In this document: in pieces, positions 45,415 to 57,559 of the stretch
How the letters are laid out: every line of letters starts with the position of its first letter
How positions within the stretch are numbered: position 1 is the first letter of the stretch
Assembly (NCBI GenBank): GCA_029931535.1
Contig: JAQPZY010001523.1
Coordinates: 2,636,001-2,700,000, forward strand
Direction: 5' to 3'
DNA: 64,000 nt
From: Margaritifera margaritifera
Taxonomy: Eukaryota; Mollusca; Bivalvia; Unionida; Margaritiferidae
Position numbers and translations under genes: made by a program
The notes under the pieces: model-generated
Databases searched by the model: none
What the model saw: only the letters and a program-made list of their open reading frames with translations
Told to the model about the DNA's origin: nothing

Positions 45415-45603
45415 GTTCAGAAGTACTCGACAACGGTGCTCTCAGCCATGATGGCCGGAATGGATGACAAAGAGGACCCAGAAGATGATATTACCATTGA
45501 GGCCATGAGCGGGTTGTCACGCATACTTACTGAGATTGACGAGAGCCATATCCGAGCCATTTTAATCAATGTAGCTTTGAGGATTCGACCATGTTTTGAA
45601 AAG
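45415..45603 (+). CDS. MROH1: MROH1-like exon F
   Basis: A 189 nt exon (63 codons), phase 0 at both ends, acceptor TTGCCCCTCAG, donor GTATGA. It encodes VQKYSTTVLSAMMAGMDDKE, then DPEDDITIEAMSGLSRILTE, IDESHIRAILINVALRIRPC and FEK. The A-M-x-x-G-(M/L)-D-D-x-(E/D)-(D/N)-P loop and the I-R-P-(C/F)-F-(E/D) end are both characteristic of MROH1. The exon covers one complete HEAT unit and the first helix of the next. It has noticeably higher GC than the flanking introns. Confidence 0.94.
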
Positions 45604-45771
45604 GTATGAGGAAATGTGTTATTATGGTTGGCTATTTTAGTAATTGCATGTACTAAACATTGTTTAATAAGGCTAATTTATGGTAATAGAAGTAAAACTA
45701 TGGGATACAATTTAGCTCTCTAATATCAGAGGAAAATAAAAGAAACATCTTTAAGATGTTGAGATTCTTTT
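45604..45771. other. intron sequence after exon F
   Basis: Short AT-rich stretch between the donor and a tandem repeat; nothing is recognised. Confidence 0.5.
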
Positions 45772-45950
45772 CAATGTTATAACACAAAGGTAGGTGATAG
45801 TATCTATGTTATGACAATCAATGTTATAACACAAAGGTAGGTCATAGTATCTATGTTATGACAATGTTATAACACAAAGGTAGGTCATAGCATCTATGTT
45901 ATAACAATCAATGTTATAACACAAAGGTAGGTCATAGTATCTATTTTCAC
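45772..45950. repeat. 44-47 bp tandem repeat, 4 copies
   Basis: The unit CAATGTTATAACACAAAGGT followed by 'aggtcatagtatctatgttatgacaat' is repeated four times with few changes; one junction has lost 3 bp. Confidence 0.94.
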
Positions 45951-46301
45951 TGTATTGTACATTTATTATATCCCCTGACATAACTCTTGCAAAGCACGCA
46001 TAAAATGAGTTTTATAGCTGACATTGCATGAAAAATAGATAATTGTTATCTCTTATTCCTGTTTCTTTGTGATACACTTTGCCCATGTGAGAAAGTCATA
46101 TGAGTGCACTCAATGACACTGTAGCTCAATTCATGATGCTTATGATGTCATGAAAGTCTGCAATGTTTCTTGCAGTTTTGGTATTAAAAGGACACATTTT
46201 ACTTGCCTATAAACAGTAAATGCTTGTTTTAACATTTTTTGTAGTAAACTAAACTTTTTATGCTCTTTCTATTGATGTAAAAACTTTATGAAAATACCCT
46301 G

Positions 46302-46479
46302 TACAGTGAAACCTGTCTTGAAAGACCACTGCTGCGAGAAACCACCTGTCTTGAGAGACCAGGTTATCAGAGCACAGATTTATTATACAGTGTCTTGACC
46401 TCTTAGGAGAGACCACATGTCTTGAGAGACCATACTTTTTTGTCAGAAGGTGTAGTCTTTGAAGATAGGTTATATTGTA
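46302..46479. mobile_element. Tc1/mariner-type MITE
   Basis: The left end is TACAGTGAAACCTGTCTTGA. The right end, read inward, is TACAATATAACCTATCTTCA followed by AAGACTACACC. TA lies at both borders and the length is 178 bp. Inside, 'cttgagagacca' and 'gagaccac' are repeated. The outer bases resemble those of the element at 50911-51414. Confidence 0.87.
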
Positions 46480-46539
46480 TTTCCATACGGATGAGATTCC
46501 ATCATTTATTTCCTAGTGAGAAATGAGGGAAAAATAATT

Positions 46540-46681
46540 CATAATACATGTTGGTGTGGGATTGGAAATCCCACCCTCAGGATCAGAATTTGTGGGCAGG
46601 AACTCAGCAAAGTCTTGTTTCTGCCCACAAATTTTGACCCTCAGGTGGAATTTCCCTATCCCACACCAGTGCATATAATGG
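46540..46681. mobile_element. foldback element, family 3, copy 1
   Basis: The left arm is GGTGTGGGATTGGAAATCCC followed by ACCCTCAGGATCAGAATTTG. The right arm, read inward, is GGTGTGGGATAGGGAAATTC followed by CACCTGAGGGTCAAAATTTG. The loop is about 'actcagcaaagtcttg'. The same architecture and loop are seen at 52511-52665. Confidence 0.88.
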
Positions 46682-46805
46682 GTTCTATAAATATGCCAAT
46701 CTAAAATCAAACATATTATGTTATGGCATTGTCTATCCATCCAACTGACCATCCATTGACATTTTTTGTCTGACCCATAACTATGCAGGCCTTGAACAGA
46801 TCTTA
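46682..46805. other. intron sequence
   Basis: Carries 'gttatggcattgtctatccatccaac', a fragment like the heads of the dispersed array elements. Confidence 0.4.
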
Positions 46806-48539
<1,734 letters not shown>

Positions 48540-48632
48540 GACATAATCCACATACAAGTCGATTCAGAGTATAAGACAAAGATCAGACTTTCAGGTAAAA
48601 AAGTATCAACTTATAGGCCGGCAAATACGGTA
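48540..48632. mobile_element. solitary end of a pogo/Tigger-like element
   Basis: Read on the minus strand from 48632 it begins TACCGTATTTGCCGGCCTAT and continues with AAGTTGATAC. This matches the form of the 12051-13621 transposon ends (TACC-TAT...TATAAGTTGA). Inverted pieces 'ataagacaaagatc' and 'acatacaagtcgattc' complete the fragment. No partner end was found nearby. Confidence 0.6.
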
Positions 48633-48997
48633 TGTGCTGGTAAAAACTTTGACCTACCAGACATGTCTTGCAAATACACCTATTTAAGAATCTCTGATAT
48701 ATAAGAGTGTTATGTACCATAGCCAGGTCCATAGCTTAGAAGTCAAAGTTACAACAGCAAGGGAAACTGTAATCTGTGACCTTTTCTTTTTTATGCAACT
48801 CCTCCACTCAGTTTTACATGCATTCATGTAGGTAACCCATGTAACAGGTGCAACACATGTTGCTAATCAAACAGCAAGAACTTACGCTAACTCTGAGAAC
48901 TTGATATGAGTTTTACTTCTCACTAACTGGAGAGTAAGCATATTCCAAATAGAGTTAGTACTTAGGTCTCCAATAATCATTTTGACTATTTGTACTA
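48633..48997. other. gene-free intron sequence
   Basis: No exon or named element. Confidence 0.4.
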
Positions 48998-50482
48998 GTT
49001 AGTTCTACTGGTCATAGGCCAGAAGAGCTTACGGGATGGTCTGTTGTCCAATCGTCCATTGTCTGTCCATTACCACAAGTTTGTTATCACTACTCCTCCT
49101 AAATACTTGGAGAATTGCCATGAAACTTTACACACAAATTCACCCCATGGTGGTCCTAAATGAAAATGGTGTTGCTCAGGCATCCAATATGACCAAAATG
49201 GCAGCAATCTTGAAAATCTTCTTATTGCTACTCCACCTGAATGGATGGTAATATCAACATGGCGTTTACACTAAAAGACTTCTTATGATGTCTACTTGGT
49301 CCTAAATGAAAATGGTACCAATCTGACATACAATATGGTCACAATGGCAGCCATCTTGAAAATCTTGTTAATGCTACTCCTCCTGAATGGATGGTCATAT
49401 CAACATGGGGTTTTCACTAAAAGACTTCTTATGATGTCTAGTTGGTCGTAAATAAAAATGGTGCCGATGTGAAGTCCAATATGGCCAAAATGCCAATCAT
49501 CTTGAAAATCTTGTTATCGCTACTCCTCCTCAATGGATGGTCATATCAACATGGGGTTTTCATTAAAATACTTTTTATGTCTAGTAGGACCTAAATAACC
49601 ATGGTGCCAATGTGAGGTCCAATATGGCTGCCACAGTGGCTATCTTGAAAATCTTGTTATCACTGGTCCTTCTGAATGGAAAGTCATATTGACATGATCT
49701 TTTCACCAGAAGACATCTTATTAACTCTAGTTAATCTTAAGTGAAAATGGTGCTGATCTGATGTCTAATATGGCTGCCACAGTAGCCAGCTTGAAAATCT
49801 TGTTATCAATACTTCCCCTGAATGAATGGTCATATCAGCATTGGGTTTTCACTAAAATACTTCTTATCGTATTTTGTTGATCCTAAATTAAAATGATGCT
49901 GATCTGATGTCTAATATGTGGTCATCTTGAAAATCTTGTTTTCGCTACTGCTCTTAAATGGAGTTTTCATCAGAAGAGTTTTTATGGTGTCTAGTTGGTT
50001 CTAAATGAAAAGTACTAAACCTCAATATGGCCACCATGATGGCTATCTTGAAAATATTGTTATCTCTACTCCTCCCAAATGGATGGCTATATCAACATGG
50101 GGTTTTCACCAGTTGACTTTTTATGATACCTAATTGGTCCTAAATGAAAATGGTGCCAGTCGTACATCCAATATAGCTGCCTCAACAGCTGTCTTGAAAA
50201 TTTTTGTTGTCACTACTCCCCCTGAATGGATGTTCATTATAACATGGGGTTTTCACCAAAAGACTTCTGATGATATCTACTTTGTCCTAAATGAAAATTG
50301 TGCCAATCTGACATCCAATATGTCCACCACAGCAGCTAATTTGCAAATCTTGTTATTGCTGAAGAATATCTGAGATGGTTTCAACACTCAACAGTTAAAA
50401 AAAATAAATGATCTTATCTTGAATTCCTGGAATTTTGTTTGTTCCCCAGTAGAGCATCAGTCCCTTTGAGGGACTCTTGTTT
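48998..50482. repeat. head/array/tail element H, copy D (complete)
   Basis: The head begins at TTCTACTGGTCATAGGCCAG and continues with 'gcttacgggatggtctgttg' and 'accacaagtttgttatcact'. About nine core units follow; starts of 'tggtcctaaatgaaaatgg' at 49151, 49297 and 49443 are 146 bp apart. The tail (about 50350-50482) ends in hairpin AGTCCC-TTTGA-GGGACT (50459-50475), then CTTGTTT. It is the cleanest copy of the family in the window. Confidence 0.92.
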
Positions 50483-50910
50483 AAAAAGTAAAATCACAAA
50501 TATATGTGGAATCAGCATGTTTCTGTTGTTCAAAGCCTAACAAAGCTGAATAGGTAATACAATTGGTTTTTTATTAGGGAAAAAATATTTCCATTTGTTG
50601 CGGATTCCACTATGATGAGGTAGCCTATTTTCTTTTCTTGCCATTCAGTTTGCTCACCAAAATCAAACTTTATGTGCATGTCAATCCTGAATACTATACT
50701 TATGACATAAACTCCATAACTGGGGATGGTTGTGCAAGTGCAAAATTTTTAGAATTTGATCTAGCTTTTGGAGGCATGTTTGTGCAAAGGGTAGTGTTGT
50801 TGGAACTGAGACAGCTAATGAATGACTGAGAAAGATGATGGACATGTAGTTATGTTTGCAGATATGTACTTTAATTCAAAGAGTCAAATTTATTTGCAAT
50901 TTACATCAAT
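50483..50910. other. gene-free intron sequence
   Basis: No exon is recognised. A 63-codon open stretch (50638-50829) has no splice sites that fit the MROH1 frame. Confidence 0.4.
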
Positions 50911-51414
50911 TACAGTGAAACCTGCCTACAAAGATCACCAATGTGTTTTGCAGAAACTGGCCTCTATGATGAGGTGACCCTTTATAGAAGTATAGCTCAA
51001 GGGGGATAAATCTGCAATAACAAATGCAATGGTCAAGTTTATCTTGCATTTAAACAGGGAACATGTTGATTATAAACAAAGCAAAAGAATGAATCTCAGA
51101 TAATTACTGAGAACTTTATCTTTGATGTAAAGTAGTGACTGTAATGGATAGATGATGTGTTTCAAGACTTCCATCTTCAGTAATTAATAATTTCTAATTT
51201 ATTTCTTGCTTTCAATAAAATAATAGAACCTGCTCTCTCTGAAATGGGATCATGCCATCTTGTGTTTACAATATTTACATAAATACACTGCAGATTAATC
51301 TCAGTCAGCCTGTAAATATGGACTCATTTGTGTTCAAAGGGGTCTTTTTGTATCTGACCTTTACACATAGGTGACTACTATACATGGGTGACAGCTATAA
51401 CAGGTTTGACTGTA
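50911..51414. mobile_element. 504 bp Tc1/mariner-type TIR element next to exon G
   Basis: The left end is TACAGTGAAACCTGCCTACA. The right end, read inward, is TACAGTCAAACCTGTTATAG, continuing with CTGTCACCC versus AAGATCACC. TA lies at both borders. No coding capacity. The right end lies 28 bp before the acceptor of exon 51443-51598, so the probable branch-point region (TTGAC, A at 51409) falls within the element. Confidence 0.82.
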
Positions 51415-51442
51415 AATTGTTTCTCATATTTTCACCTTCCAG

Positions 51443-51598
51443 GAGAAAACAGCTGTACGTTCCCAGGCCATCACTTTGTTTGGAAATTTGGCCAGATTTG
51501 GTGATGGTCCTTCTAAAGAGCCCTTCCTGGAACAAATTCACAGCAATTTCATCAGTCTTCTCCTACATCTGAATGATCCAGAAGAGGATGTTATTAAG
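51443..51598 (+). CDS. MROH1: MROH1-like exon G
   Basis: A 156 nt exon (52 codons), phase 0 at both ends, acceptor CATATTTTCACCTTCCAG, donor GTAATG. It encodes EKTAVRSQAITLFGNLARFG, then DGPSKEPFLEQIHSNFISLL and LHLNDPEEDVIK. The R-(T/S)-x-(S/A)-I-x-L-F-G-x-L helix and the L-(L)-L-H-L-x-D-P loop are conserved MROH1 features. The exon completes the HEAT unit started in exon 45415-45603 and adds one more. Confidence 0.94.
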
Positions 51599-52297
51599 GT
51601 AATGTGTTCTAATTAAAGATAGACTCATTCTCACATTCCTATATGTGTGTGATTGTGTTTTCCAGTGTAGAACACAAGTGTAGGATAACTCTATTCTACC
51701 TCACATATGACTTTTATCCTGACTTGTGAACTATTTGGACCTTCTACTGCACACAAAGTAGCAAAAAATTCCCAATATACATCATCACTTGAACATTCTT
51801 TCACAATAATCAAGATAAACATTAATTAGCAGTTGAAGTTAAGTGTCCCACAAACAGGCCATCTTTAGTTAAATTTGGAGTGGAAAAAGCCATTGTTGTA
51901 ATTGTTATTTTTTCATTTTGTATTCATATTTTCATTATTATTTCTAAAGGGTAAATCAATTCTCAAACAAAGTTGAATCAAGGACTATTTCATTATTTTT
52001 TGTCTGCCTCAATTAATCTTATTGATAAGAGTGGATGTTATTCTTGGACCTGTTCACGTTTCTATCATTGCACAATGTATCTGCTGTGTATTGCCATTAC
52101 CATAACTGTCTCAACCATTGTTTTTTAAAGCTAAAATGGTTTTAAACATCATTTAAAGTTTACACTAAATTTTTCAGAGTAAACCTAACTTTTTACACTC
52201 TATCTTAAGGTAAGGAAATTTTTGGTGGGTGTTTTGCTGTTTGAAAGTTACATCAGTACTCACAATACACCATTTTGATTTCAACCCTCATTTATTG
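51599..52297. other. gene-free intron sequence
   Basis: About 700 bp with no exon, RNA gene or element recognised. Confidence 0.4.
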
Positions 52298-52486
52298 TGG
52301 GAGTTGTGGTAGCTAATTTGATAGAGCATTGGACTTGTAACCCAAGGTTGTGGGTGTGATGCACACCCTGGTCAGCCAGGGTCAGCTGACTCAGTGTGTC
52401 TTTGGGAAAGGCACTTAGCTCCCATTTCCTTGGTATGATATAGCCAATAATGTGTTAAAAGTGCCATTAACACCCAAAAAAAACCA
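52298..52486 (+). mobile_element. tRNA-derived SINE (plus strand, decayed)
   Basis: The head 'gttgtggtagctaatttgatagagcattggacttgtaaccc' resembles a tRNA 5' half. The B-box region is decayed (GGTGTGATGCACACC). The body 'ggtcagctgactcagtgtgt' and 'aggcacttagctcccatttcc' matches the minus-strand copies at 42296 and 60891. The tail is CACCCAAAAAAAACC. No clear target duplication. Confidence 0.82.
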
Positions 52487-52510
52487 TCTTTTGTTCAGCA
52501 ATGTGGGAAG

Positions 52511-52665
52511 AAGAATCCTCTATTATGCTTCAGTGTAGAATATGAAAATTCCATTCTTGGGATAAAAATTTTGTGTCAGACACTTGACAAAGCCTTGTGC
52601 CTGATGCAAAATTCTGACCCTCAGATGGAATGTTCCTATTCTACACTGAAGTATATGAAGGATTC
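52511..52665. mobile_element. foldback element, family 3, copy 2
   Basis: The left arm is CTTCAGTGTAGAATATGAAA followed by 'attccattcttgggataaaaattttg'. The right arm, read inward, is CTTCAGTGTAGAATAGGAAC followed by 'attccatctgagggtcagaattttg'. The loop 'cacttgacaaagccttg' matches the loop of the copy at 46540. The outermost pieces 'agaatcc' / 'ggattct' close the palindrome. Confidence 0.88.
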
Positions 52666-52669
52666 TATT

Positions 52670-54260
52670 ATAAATCTATCATATGATGTTGTCCCTCTGT
52701 CAGTCCATCTGTCTGTTTCCAATTTCATTTCTGCACAATAACTTGAGTTGTCCACCATCTACAGGTACCAAACTTTGTGAATGGCTTGCACTTGGGGTAG
52801 GAAAGAGCCCTATTGATTTGGGAGTCTAAACGTAAAAATTTAGGTCACTGTGACTGAAAGGAGAAAAATGGTTTCTGCACAATAACATGAGTTCTCCACC
52901 ATCATCAGTTAGGGGTTGTCCATAAAGGACGTCCGCAGATAATACCTGTTTTCCTACCTCTCCCCTTGTCTGCTTTTGTCCACATGTGGCTTACCCCCCC
53001 CCCCGGGCTGCGGATGTCCCCATCTAGCATTATACACTGCTCTATGGTCTGGCAGTGTAATAGCTGGTGCATCTTACTTGGCTATTTGTATACTCGCTCA
53101 GGTCCGCAGGGCCGATATGTGGGCCATGTAATCAACCTCAGGCACTGGGAGCCAGACCTATGTATTAATGCCAACCCATTCATATATATTCTGTGGCACG
53201 AATCGTACAAATTGAAATTAACAAATAATTTATACTTAGGGATCACCCATAAAGGACATCCGCAAAACATACTGGAATACACTCAGTAGGCCTAAAGCAG
53301 CTGTTCAACACAGAATATCATAACAAAAAATACTAGCTTGCGGACGTCCGCAAGGTCCTTTACACCCCTCCCCCCTTGTCCGCAGTTGTCCGCATTTGAA
53401 CAAACCCCCCCCTCCCCCCATCTTTGCGGACATCCTTTATGGATGATCCCTTACCAAATTTTGTGGATGGCTTGCACTTAAGATAAGGAAGAACCCTATC
53501 AATTTTGGGTTCAGAAGATCATAGTTAAGGTCAATGTAACTGAAAGAAGAAAATTGTTTTCCTGCACAATAGCATTAGTTCTACATCACATAACTGGACC
53601 AGACTCTGTGGATGGTTTGCACTTGGGGTAAGGAAAAAGCTAGTTGATTTTGGGGCAAAAGGTCAAAGGTCATGATCGCTGTAACTGAAAGAAGAAAAAT
53701 AGTTTCTGCACAAAAATGTCAGTTATGTAGCAAGTACTTTATCTGAAGTTTGTGGATGACATACATCTCAGGTAAGAAAGAAACCAATTGATTTTCGGGT
53801 CAAAATGGCAAAGGTCAAGGTCACTGTGACTGAAAGAAAAACATTTGTATTTGCATAAAATGACTTTAGTTGTGGATCACATACTTTGACTAACACTTGT
53901 GAATGGTGTGCACTTAAGGTATGGAAGAAACCTATTTTATTTTGGGATCAAAAGTCCAGATCATTTTTGCTCAAAAGAAAAAAGGGTTTTTGCAAAATAA
54001 CTTTTGTTCTAGTGTAAGTTCCTTGAGCAAATGTTGTGGATGTCTTGCACTTAGGGTAATGAAGAAATCTATAGAGTTTGGGGTCTAAATGTTAGAGGTT
54101 ACAGTCATGGTAAATCAAATAAGAAAATAATTGTTTCTGCAGATTAACTTGAGTTCAAGACTACATTGATCAAAGGTCAAGGTTATTGAGATCCATAGGT
54201 CAGTGATCTCCAGAGTCAACCATAACCTACTAGTGCGTACATAGAGGACTATCAAACCCT
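52670..54260. repeat. head/array/tail dispersed element, copy 2 (interrupted)
   Basis: Same head ('catatgatgttgtccctctg'), core units ('ccaaactttgtgaatggctt', 'ggtcaaggtcactgtgact') and tail ('ctccagagtcaaccataacc', 'tactagtgcgtacatag') as 8340-9410. It is interrupted after the first core unit by the Harbinger-like element at 52912-53450; removing that restores 'catcatcagttaccaaattt'. Confidence 0.87.
52912..53450. mobile_element. PIF/Harbinger-like element(s), TTA target duplication
   Basis: The left end is GGGGTTGTCCATAAAGGACG followed by TCCGC. The right end, read inward, is GGGATCATCCATAAAGGATG followed by TCCGC. TTA flanks both sides (52909-52911 and 53451-53453), the 3 bp target duplication typical of PIF/Harbinger. 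A third, internal end in left orientation (GGGATCACCCATAAAGGACA at 53239, also preceded by TTA) suggests two related copies, one inside or beside the other. C-runs and a palindrome GCGGACGTCCGC lie inside. It has no transposase, and the 107-codon open frame across it is not conserved coding sequence. Confidence 0.85.
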
Positions 54261-54550
54261 GAGCATGAGTATAATGTGCTGGTACTCTTGTTGTGTGTAA
54301 ATGGTTCATGTTGGATTCATCTGAGAAGGAAATTGCAGTAGGTTTTTTTGACAAGTTTTTTAAAAAAAATGTCACATTATACTTCTCTAACTCATTTCAT
54401 CTCGTTCATAATTTAGATGTGTGAAATAATGACCCCACATATGACTTAATTATGTCATACAAGGCAAATTTGTATTGCTGAAGTTATCTGAATATAATTC
54501 AAATTCATTTCAAGACTGTCATACCATTTTGATTTATTAGATAAATCGGT
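54261..54550. other. intron sequence
   Basis: No exon or element recognised. Confidence 0.4.
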
Positions 54551-55440
54551 GATTTGTTATGCCCCCATCATGCACTGGCATATAACATTAAGCTTGTCTG
54601 TCCCTCCCGTATATATGTAGTGAACGAATGTAACACACCTATATATGTCCTGCATATCTTGTTTGTGCCACTACTCCTGCATCTTTTCATAAACTGTCAG
54701 ATATCATGGACATGGGATCATGGACATGGGATCAACATGTGTATATCATTCTGTCATCGTTTTCCCAGAGTTATGCCTTTTCTTGGTGTTAAAGGTTTAT
54801 ACTGTATGTGATAATTCTTGTGTGTGCAGTTAGTCCCACAGCTTTTTATGAATTGTCCTGAAACTTTGCAGAAATTTTTGGCATGAGGTCAACATATGCA
54901 TGCATATTGTTCATGGTTGTTCTTTGATGCTTTTTTTAAAGAGTTATGCCCCTTTTTGGTGTTAAATGTATATACCATATTTGATAATTCCTATATGTTC
55001 CAATAGTCCAGCAGCTTTCGATGAATTGCCCAGAAACTTGCCAATGTGTTCAGATAGTCCCACAGCTTTTGATGAATTGCCCAGAAACTTACCAAGGTGT
55101 TCTGATAGTCCCACATCTTTTGATGAATTGCCCTGTAACTTGCCAATGTGTTCAGATAGTCCCACAGCTTTTGATGAATTGCCCAGAAACTTGCCAATGT
55201 GTTCAGATAGTCCCACAGCTTTCGATGAATTGCCCAGAAACTTGCCAATGTGTTCAGATAGTCCCACAGCTTTTGATGAATTGCCCTGAAACTTGCCAAT
55301 GTGTTCAGATAGTCCCACAGCTTTCAATGAATTGCCCTGAAACTTGCCAATGTGTTCAGATAGTCCCACAGCTTTTGATGAATTGCCCAGAAACTTGCCA
55401 AACATTATTGACATTAGACTAACATATTTTGTTGTAATGC
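54551..55440. repeat. dispersed array element with an inner 51 bp minisatellite
   Basis: The head starts near 'gttatgcccccatcatgcac' and 'attaagcttgtctgtccctc'. Units then carry 'cagttagtcccacagctttt', 'tatgaattgtcctgaaactt', 'catgaggtcaacatatgcat' and 'gagttatgccc'. In the last unit one 51 bp segment has been amplified (54990-55400). Confidence 0.8.
54990..55400. repeat. 51 bp minisatellite, 8 copies
   Basis: The unit GTTCAGATAGTCCCACAGCT followed by 'tttgatgaattgcccagaaacttgccaatgt' is repeated eight times with single substitutions (CCCTG for CCCAG, TTCGATG for TTTGATG). Because 51 is a multiple of three, open frames of 100-150 codons run on both strands; these are artefacts. Confidence 0.96.
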
Positions 55441-55542
55441 TCCATTTCTTTTTTTTCCATTTTTAGTGTTTGTTTACATGATCATATATGCATACATTCT
55501 GCCAGCATTACTGCTCTTTTCTACTTGCAGCACAATTTGTGC

Positions 55543-55612
55543 ATGTGTGTGTGTGTGTGTGTGCATGCATGTGTGTGTGCATGCATGTGTGTGTGTGTGT
55601 GTGTGTGTGTGA
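55543..55612. repeat. (TG)n microsatellite with CATG interruptions
   Basis: TG dinucleotides are interrupted by GCATGCATG blocks. Confidence 0.95.
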
Positions 55613-56729
55613 ACATGTCCATTGGGCACATTTCTAGTTGTATTATAGAATCATACATTTGTGCTCATGGCATATTCAATTTATGGGGCCAGTTGAATGT
55701 TATTTCTCAATATAAATACAATTATTCAACTTGTTTCCTAAATTTCACATGAAAGGATAATTAACTACAATATGACTAGATTTACAATGTTCTAGAAAAA
55801 CAATTACTTTTGAGGATCTGTGGAGTATAGTGTCTGCATGCTGTTTAGAGATTTTCATCTATAGTATGCTCAAGATGAGCTTATTCTGGGATTTTTTTCT
55901 GTTTTTATTGAAAAACACAAATTCCAGTTCAAAGAGTAACCTCATTTGCAGGGTTTATTCGGTACATTGCAAGACTAGGAACACATCATAGTGTACATAC
56001 TGTAACCAGAACACCCTCTTGTTTTTTGACTCATCTAGCATGGATGCGATCCATCATCATTGCTTTTCTAAAAAAAAAACATCGAAATGTGGTGTATTCC
56101 AACCAAGCCTGGCTTTTCCAAGTTATTACTTTGCAAATACATTGTATAGCTGATTTTATTCAGCTATTAATTGCTTATTACCAAATAAATAACTTATAAT
56201 TATCATAGAAAAACATTGGTATTAGATTAATTAGCATCAACTCTATTTTACTCTTATGAGATTTTAATACATTTGCAAGATACAGGAACCAGTGTTGATC
56301 TAAATCTTCAAGAATAACAATTGCACTGAATATGTAGATTGCTCAGTTAAATGTTGTCGTAGCAAGGTCACAGGGAATAAAAATAATTAATTCTCTGTTA
56401 TACTTGTAAATTTCACAATTTTGAACTGTTTTCTATGCCTAGCACAATTCTGATACACTTTTGATATATGGAATGAATAAAGTCACCTCCTGAATGTTGT
56501 ACTGCACACTATTTTTATTATTATAAAGTCGATAGAAATTCACATATTATGTTTGTACCGGTACATCTCTTAATATTACAGCCGAGTGTTGTAATAGAAG
56601 ACTAAAGTGGACTAAGGCCAGTGAGGCTTGACACAATTCTGTTTTAATCAAATTTATTTTACATACAGAACTACCTTACATACAGAAATGTGCACATGTG
56701 TGTCTCATGTTTTATTTGCAATTTTTCAG
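55613..56729. other. gene-free intron sequence
   Basis: About 1.1 kb with no exon or element recognised until the acceptor TTTGCAATTTTTCAG of exon H. Confidence 0.4.
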
Positions 56730-56864
56730 GCCTGTAAATATTCTTTAAGACTACTGGGACCACTCTTGGGTTCAGAAGCTATCAACAACAAGTTTCAGCG
56801 CCACCTTTTGGATGATGCCAAACTTCATTATGGAGAATTCATGAATGATCTCTCTAAATTTATT
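56730..56864 (+). CDS. MROH1: MROH1-like exon H
   Basis: A 135 nt exon (45 codons), phase 0 at both ends, acceptor GCAATTTTTCAG, donor GTGAGT. It encodes ACKYSLRLLGPLLGSEAINN, then KFQRHLLDDAKLHYGEFMND and LSKFI. The A-C-(K/R)-x-(S/A)-L-R-x-x-G-P start, the F-Q-(K/R)-H-L segment and the L-H-(Y/F)-G-E-F-(M/L)-N motif identify this as the penultimate HEAT region of MROH1. Exons G, H and I join without any phase problem. Confidence 0.95.
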
Positions 56865-57480
56865 GTGAGTTCTCAAATGGCTGCTAAATCAATGCGAATT
56901 TTTAGATGCTTGAATATATTGTGTTGATTTTTATTCAGCCTTACATCAGATAGATAGTCACTAAGAGTCAGTATTATCCATGTTCTTTAATTGGATCGGT
57001 TTAAAATTTGATTTTGATGAAATAAGTAATTTTCCCCAATTATTTACCTGATATAAAAATTAATCAAGTGTTTTTCTTTTATTTAACTATGTTTTTTTTC
57101 TTCTTCAGATTTAGATAGTTCATGTTACTTCATAAATCTAACAAAACCCATATTTCTCTGTGATACTTGCTGGTATTATGGTCATTATCTAAAGATGTAT
57201 ATACTAACAAATATTTGTACTTATGTGAATTTTATAAGAGTTAATGACCTTTTTGACTTACAGCTGGAGGCATTGTGTTACAGAATTTTGTGAATGCAAC
57301 AACTCTTGCAGTTTTAGTGGATTGCTGTGAAACTTAGTACATATTATGGTTATCATGCTGATAAATCATTGTACTCTCACTATTTTTAGAAGAGTTACCA
57401 GTATGTACTTTTTGTTTTACTATAGACTCATCTCTGTCATGGCATACAGGTAGGATGCAGGAGGGGCAGGGGAACATTTA
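56865..57480. other. gene-free intron sequence
   Basis: No exon. The 57240-57430 part ('cattgtgttacagaattttg') is probably a decayed dispersed repeat. The mariner insertion follows with TA at 57479-57480. Confidence 0.4.
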
Positions 57481-57559
57481 CAAGGGGTATTTAAAAAGTT
57501 CCAAATATTAGTGCGATGTGCAACAAAGTTCTTTATTGTGAACTGTATGTCAGTGCATC

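Noticed and set aside
52966..53289. 107-codon frame
   Set aside because: It lies within a PIF/Harbinger-like non-autonomous element and crosses its internal end; no transposase motifs.
54962..55422. Open frames of 100-150 codons on both strands, with repeated peptides such as KFLGNSSKAVGLSEHIG
   Set aside because: They follow from a 51 bp minisatellite whose length is a multiple of three; all frames without a stop stay open. No conserved protein.
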